DNA of 64,000 bases from NCBI GenBank assembly GCA_000231825.2, contig JH720310.1, positions 805,583-869,582 of the forward strand, written 5' to 3'. The notes under the pieces are model-generated. The model did not search any database. It worked only from the letters and a program-made list of their open reading frames with translations, and had not been told where the DNA came from. Shown here piece by piece: positions 62,662 to 64,000 of the stretch. Every line of letters starts with the position of its first letter. Position 1 is the first letter of the stretch. The stretch comes from Tetrahymena elliotti 4EA. Its lineage: Eukaryota > Ciliophora > Oligohymenophorea > Hymenostomatida > Tetrahymenidae. The position numbers and the translations under genes were made by a program.

Positions 62662-63596
62662 TTTAATTAAGGGCTATGTTAATAAATTGTATTTTTTATT
62701 TTTTCTACTTGTTTTTAAATTTATATGATTTTTACTCAATATTATTGAAAATATGATTTTAAACACAATTCTCCATAGAATTGTAATGGAAAATAAATTG
62801 ATTACATATCGAATATAATTATTGAATTCATTATCTGCTTTCTTATTTGCTTATAATTAAAAGTTATTTTTTTAAACTTATTCAATTAAATGAACAATTC
62901 TATTTAAATTATTACTATTTTTTTTATAAAAATAAAATGTTTTTGAAAATATAAAATGAAATGAATGCTAAAGTGAACAAAAATACAATAAAGGAAATAT
63001 TTATTAATATTAAAAAATATTATGGGGGCCCTTTATCCGTAGCCTCTATTTACATTGGTATCTTAGTTAAAAATAGAAGAAATGAGAAAAATTTCTTTTA
63101 TTTTTCTGGAAAACAACATTATTGTTTTCTTACTCTATTAAAAATATATTTATTTCTAATATTTTAATTCTTAATTGTTATTTAATCTTTTAAGAATAAT
63201 TAATTATATTTTAGAATATGAGAAAATTTGACAAAGTTTCCTTTATTATTATTTTCACTTTTTGGTTCTTTTATAAAACATTAATAATATCTTTTAAATA
63301 GTATAAAAAGATATTGTGATTCTTTAATAAAATATTAAAAATAATTACAAAATGTTTTAAAAAATATAAAACGAAAAAAATCCTATGATTTTTCTTATAT
63401 ATTATTAATGATAAAAAAACTAAATGTACACAATGAATATTTTTTGTTAAATATTAATAATAAAAATAATAAGAAAATTAAATTAATGCAACAATTCTTT
63501 GATAAAATATTAATAATTATTACAAAATATTTTGAAAAATATAAAATACTATGATTCTTTTAAAAAATATGAATAATAAATAATTTAGAAAAAAAA
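62662..63596. other. Intergenic with a two-copy repeat
   Basis: AT-rich. A ~53-bp word starting ATTCTTTnATAAAATATTAA and ending AAAAATATAAAA occurs near 63320 and again near 63494 (174 bp apart). An 86-codon open frame at 62961-63221 has one G+C-rich patch but no other sign of being a gene. Confidence 0.5.
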
Positions 63597-64000
63597 TCAT
63601 AATTTTTAAAGTGATAAAAAATTAGTAGGGAAATTAACTCCATTTAGCATCTTGACTCCATATGAGAGATGGGTAGGTTTGTATTAATTAATATTATATT
63701 CTTGGATTACTTTTAATACATTAGAGTTTGTGTGGAAAATTGATAATCTTGCATTAGTCAAGCCTATATTATTTCTACGCTATTTTGTGGCTAATTTATT
63801 CTTTTTTTATTTTTTTTGCATAGATAAATATTGCTTTAGCTTTTAAATGACTTTATCAAAATTATTTTGAGGGAAATATTTTTTAAATTAATAAAGTTTT
63901 TCAAAATGATCCATAGAGCAAGATAGTACTTGAGAATCTGCTGGATTTAAAAAACTCTTTCCATTTGTAAGTTAAAGAAGTAAAGGAATATTTGTGCCTT
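63597..64000 (-). CDS. 3' end of an unrecognised gene
   Basis: The minus frame is open from the window edge to TGA at 63599-63597 and reads NGKSFLNPADSQVLSCSMDH, FEKLYQFKKYFPQNNFDKVI, RRNNIGLTNARLSIF and, near the end, NQYKPTHLSYGVKMLNGVNF. This is clearly protein-like and G+C-richer than the flank. The 5' part lies outside the window. The NPADSQVLS..FEKLYQFKKYFPQNN text is of a kind I associate with C-terminal regions of large Tetrahymena proteins, but no family can be named. Confidence 0.6.

Noticed and set aside
62961..63221. 86-codon plus ORF (MNAKVNKNTIKEIFINIKKY)
   Set aside because: Composition is mostly that of random AT-rich translation with one G+C-rich patch; no flanking signals or similarity to other genes in the window.
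1..64000. Telomere repeats, CRISPR arrays and bacterial-type signals
   Set aside because: No G4T2/C4A2 runs, no spaced identical short repeats and no bacterial gene organisation were seen; the genome is a ciliate's.

Overview
This window is ciliate nuclear DNA, most likely Tetrahymena or a close hymenostome. The evidence is direct: very AT-rich sequence, and long protein-like frames that open only when TAA and TAG are read as glutamine and TGA is the sole stop. Introns are GT..AG and run from about 36 to 710 nt, far longer than the tiny introns of Paramecium. Read with the standard code, almost every gene here falls apart into short shadow ORFs.

Layout. 1-7501: 3' part of a very large coiled-coil, low-complexity gene (+) with repeated acidic-WG motifs and three copies of a ~68-residue module. 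7930-12240: a decayed zone with a frameshifted membrane-protein pseudogene, a signal-peptide fragment, an LRR fragment, a 77-aa ORF and a tandem-repeat block. 12403-15443 (-): the first of three paralogues built from a coiled coil and C2-like modules; the others are 24791-27526 (-) and 30117-32070 (-). 16781-21286 (-): class-V PLP aminotransferase with a long C-terminal extension that ends in an EF-hand-like region. 23431-24603 (+): SURF2 homologue. 28233-29252 (+): F-box-like protein followed by a decayed second copy.

The right half (33652-62661) is a head-to-tail array, all on the minus strand, of six genes for EAG/CNG-type potassium channels (S1-S6, TVGYGD filter, C-linker, cyclic-nucleotide-binding domain), here called A to F. 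Five copies carry a perfect CX2CX4HX4C zinc-knuckle motif directly after the cNMP domain. A, B, C and D look intact. E is a pseudogene (two lesions and no tail). F keeps the whole voltage-sensor part and the C-terminal tail in one open frame but has lost S5, pore, S6, C-linker, cNMP domain and knuckle; the join falls exactly on the first codon of the tail exon. The spacers hold a Tc1/mariner-like transposase remnant, a Piwi-like N-terminal fragment, other decayed coding pieces and direct repeats. The last 400 bases hold the 3' end of one more unrecognised minus-strand gene.

How the genes relate: there are no operons. The window looks like a fast-evolving, locally duplicating chromosome segment in which a few conserved single-copy genes (SURF2, aminotransferase) sit between tandemly expanding families. 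The most notable candidates for new biology are the zinc-knuckle channels and the pore-less voltage-sensor paralogue F. All exon joins were made by eye from splice signals and frame, and no database search was possible.
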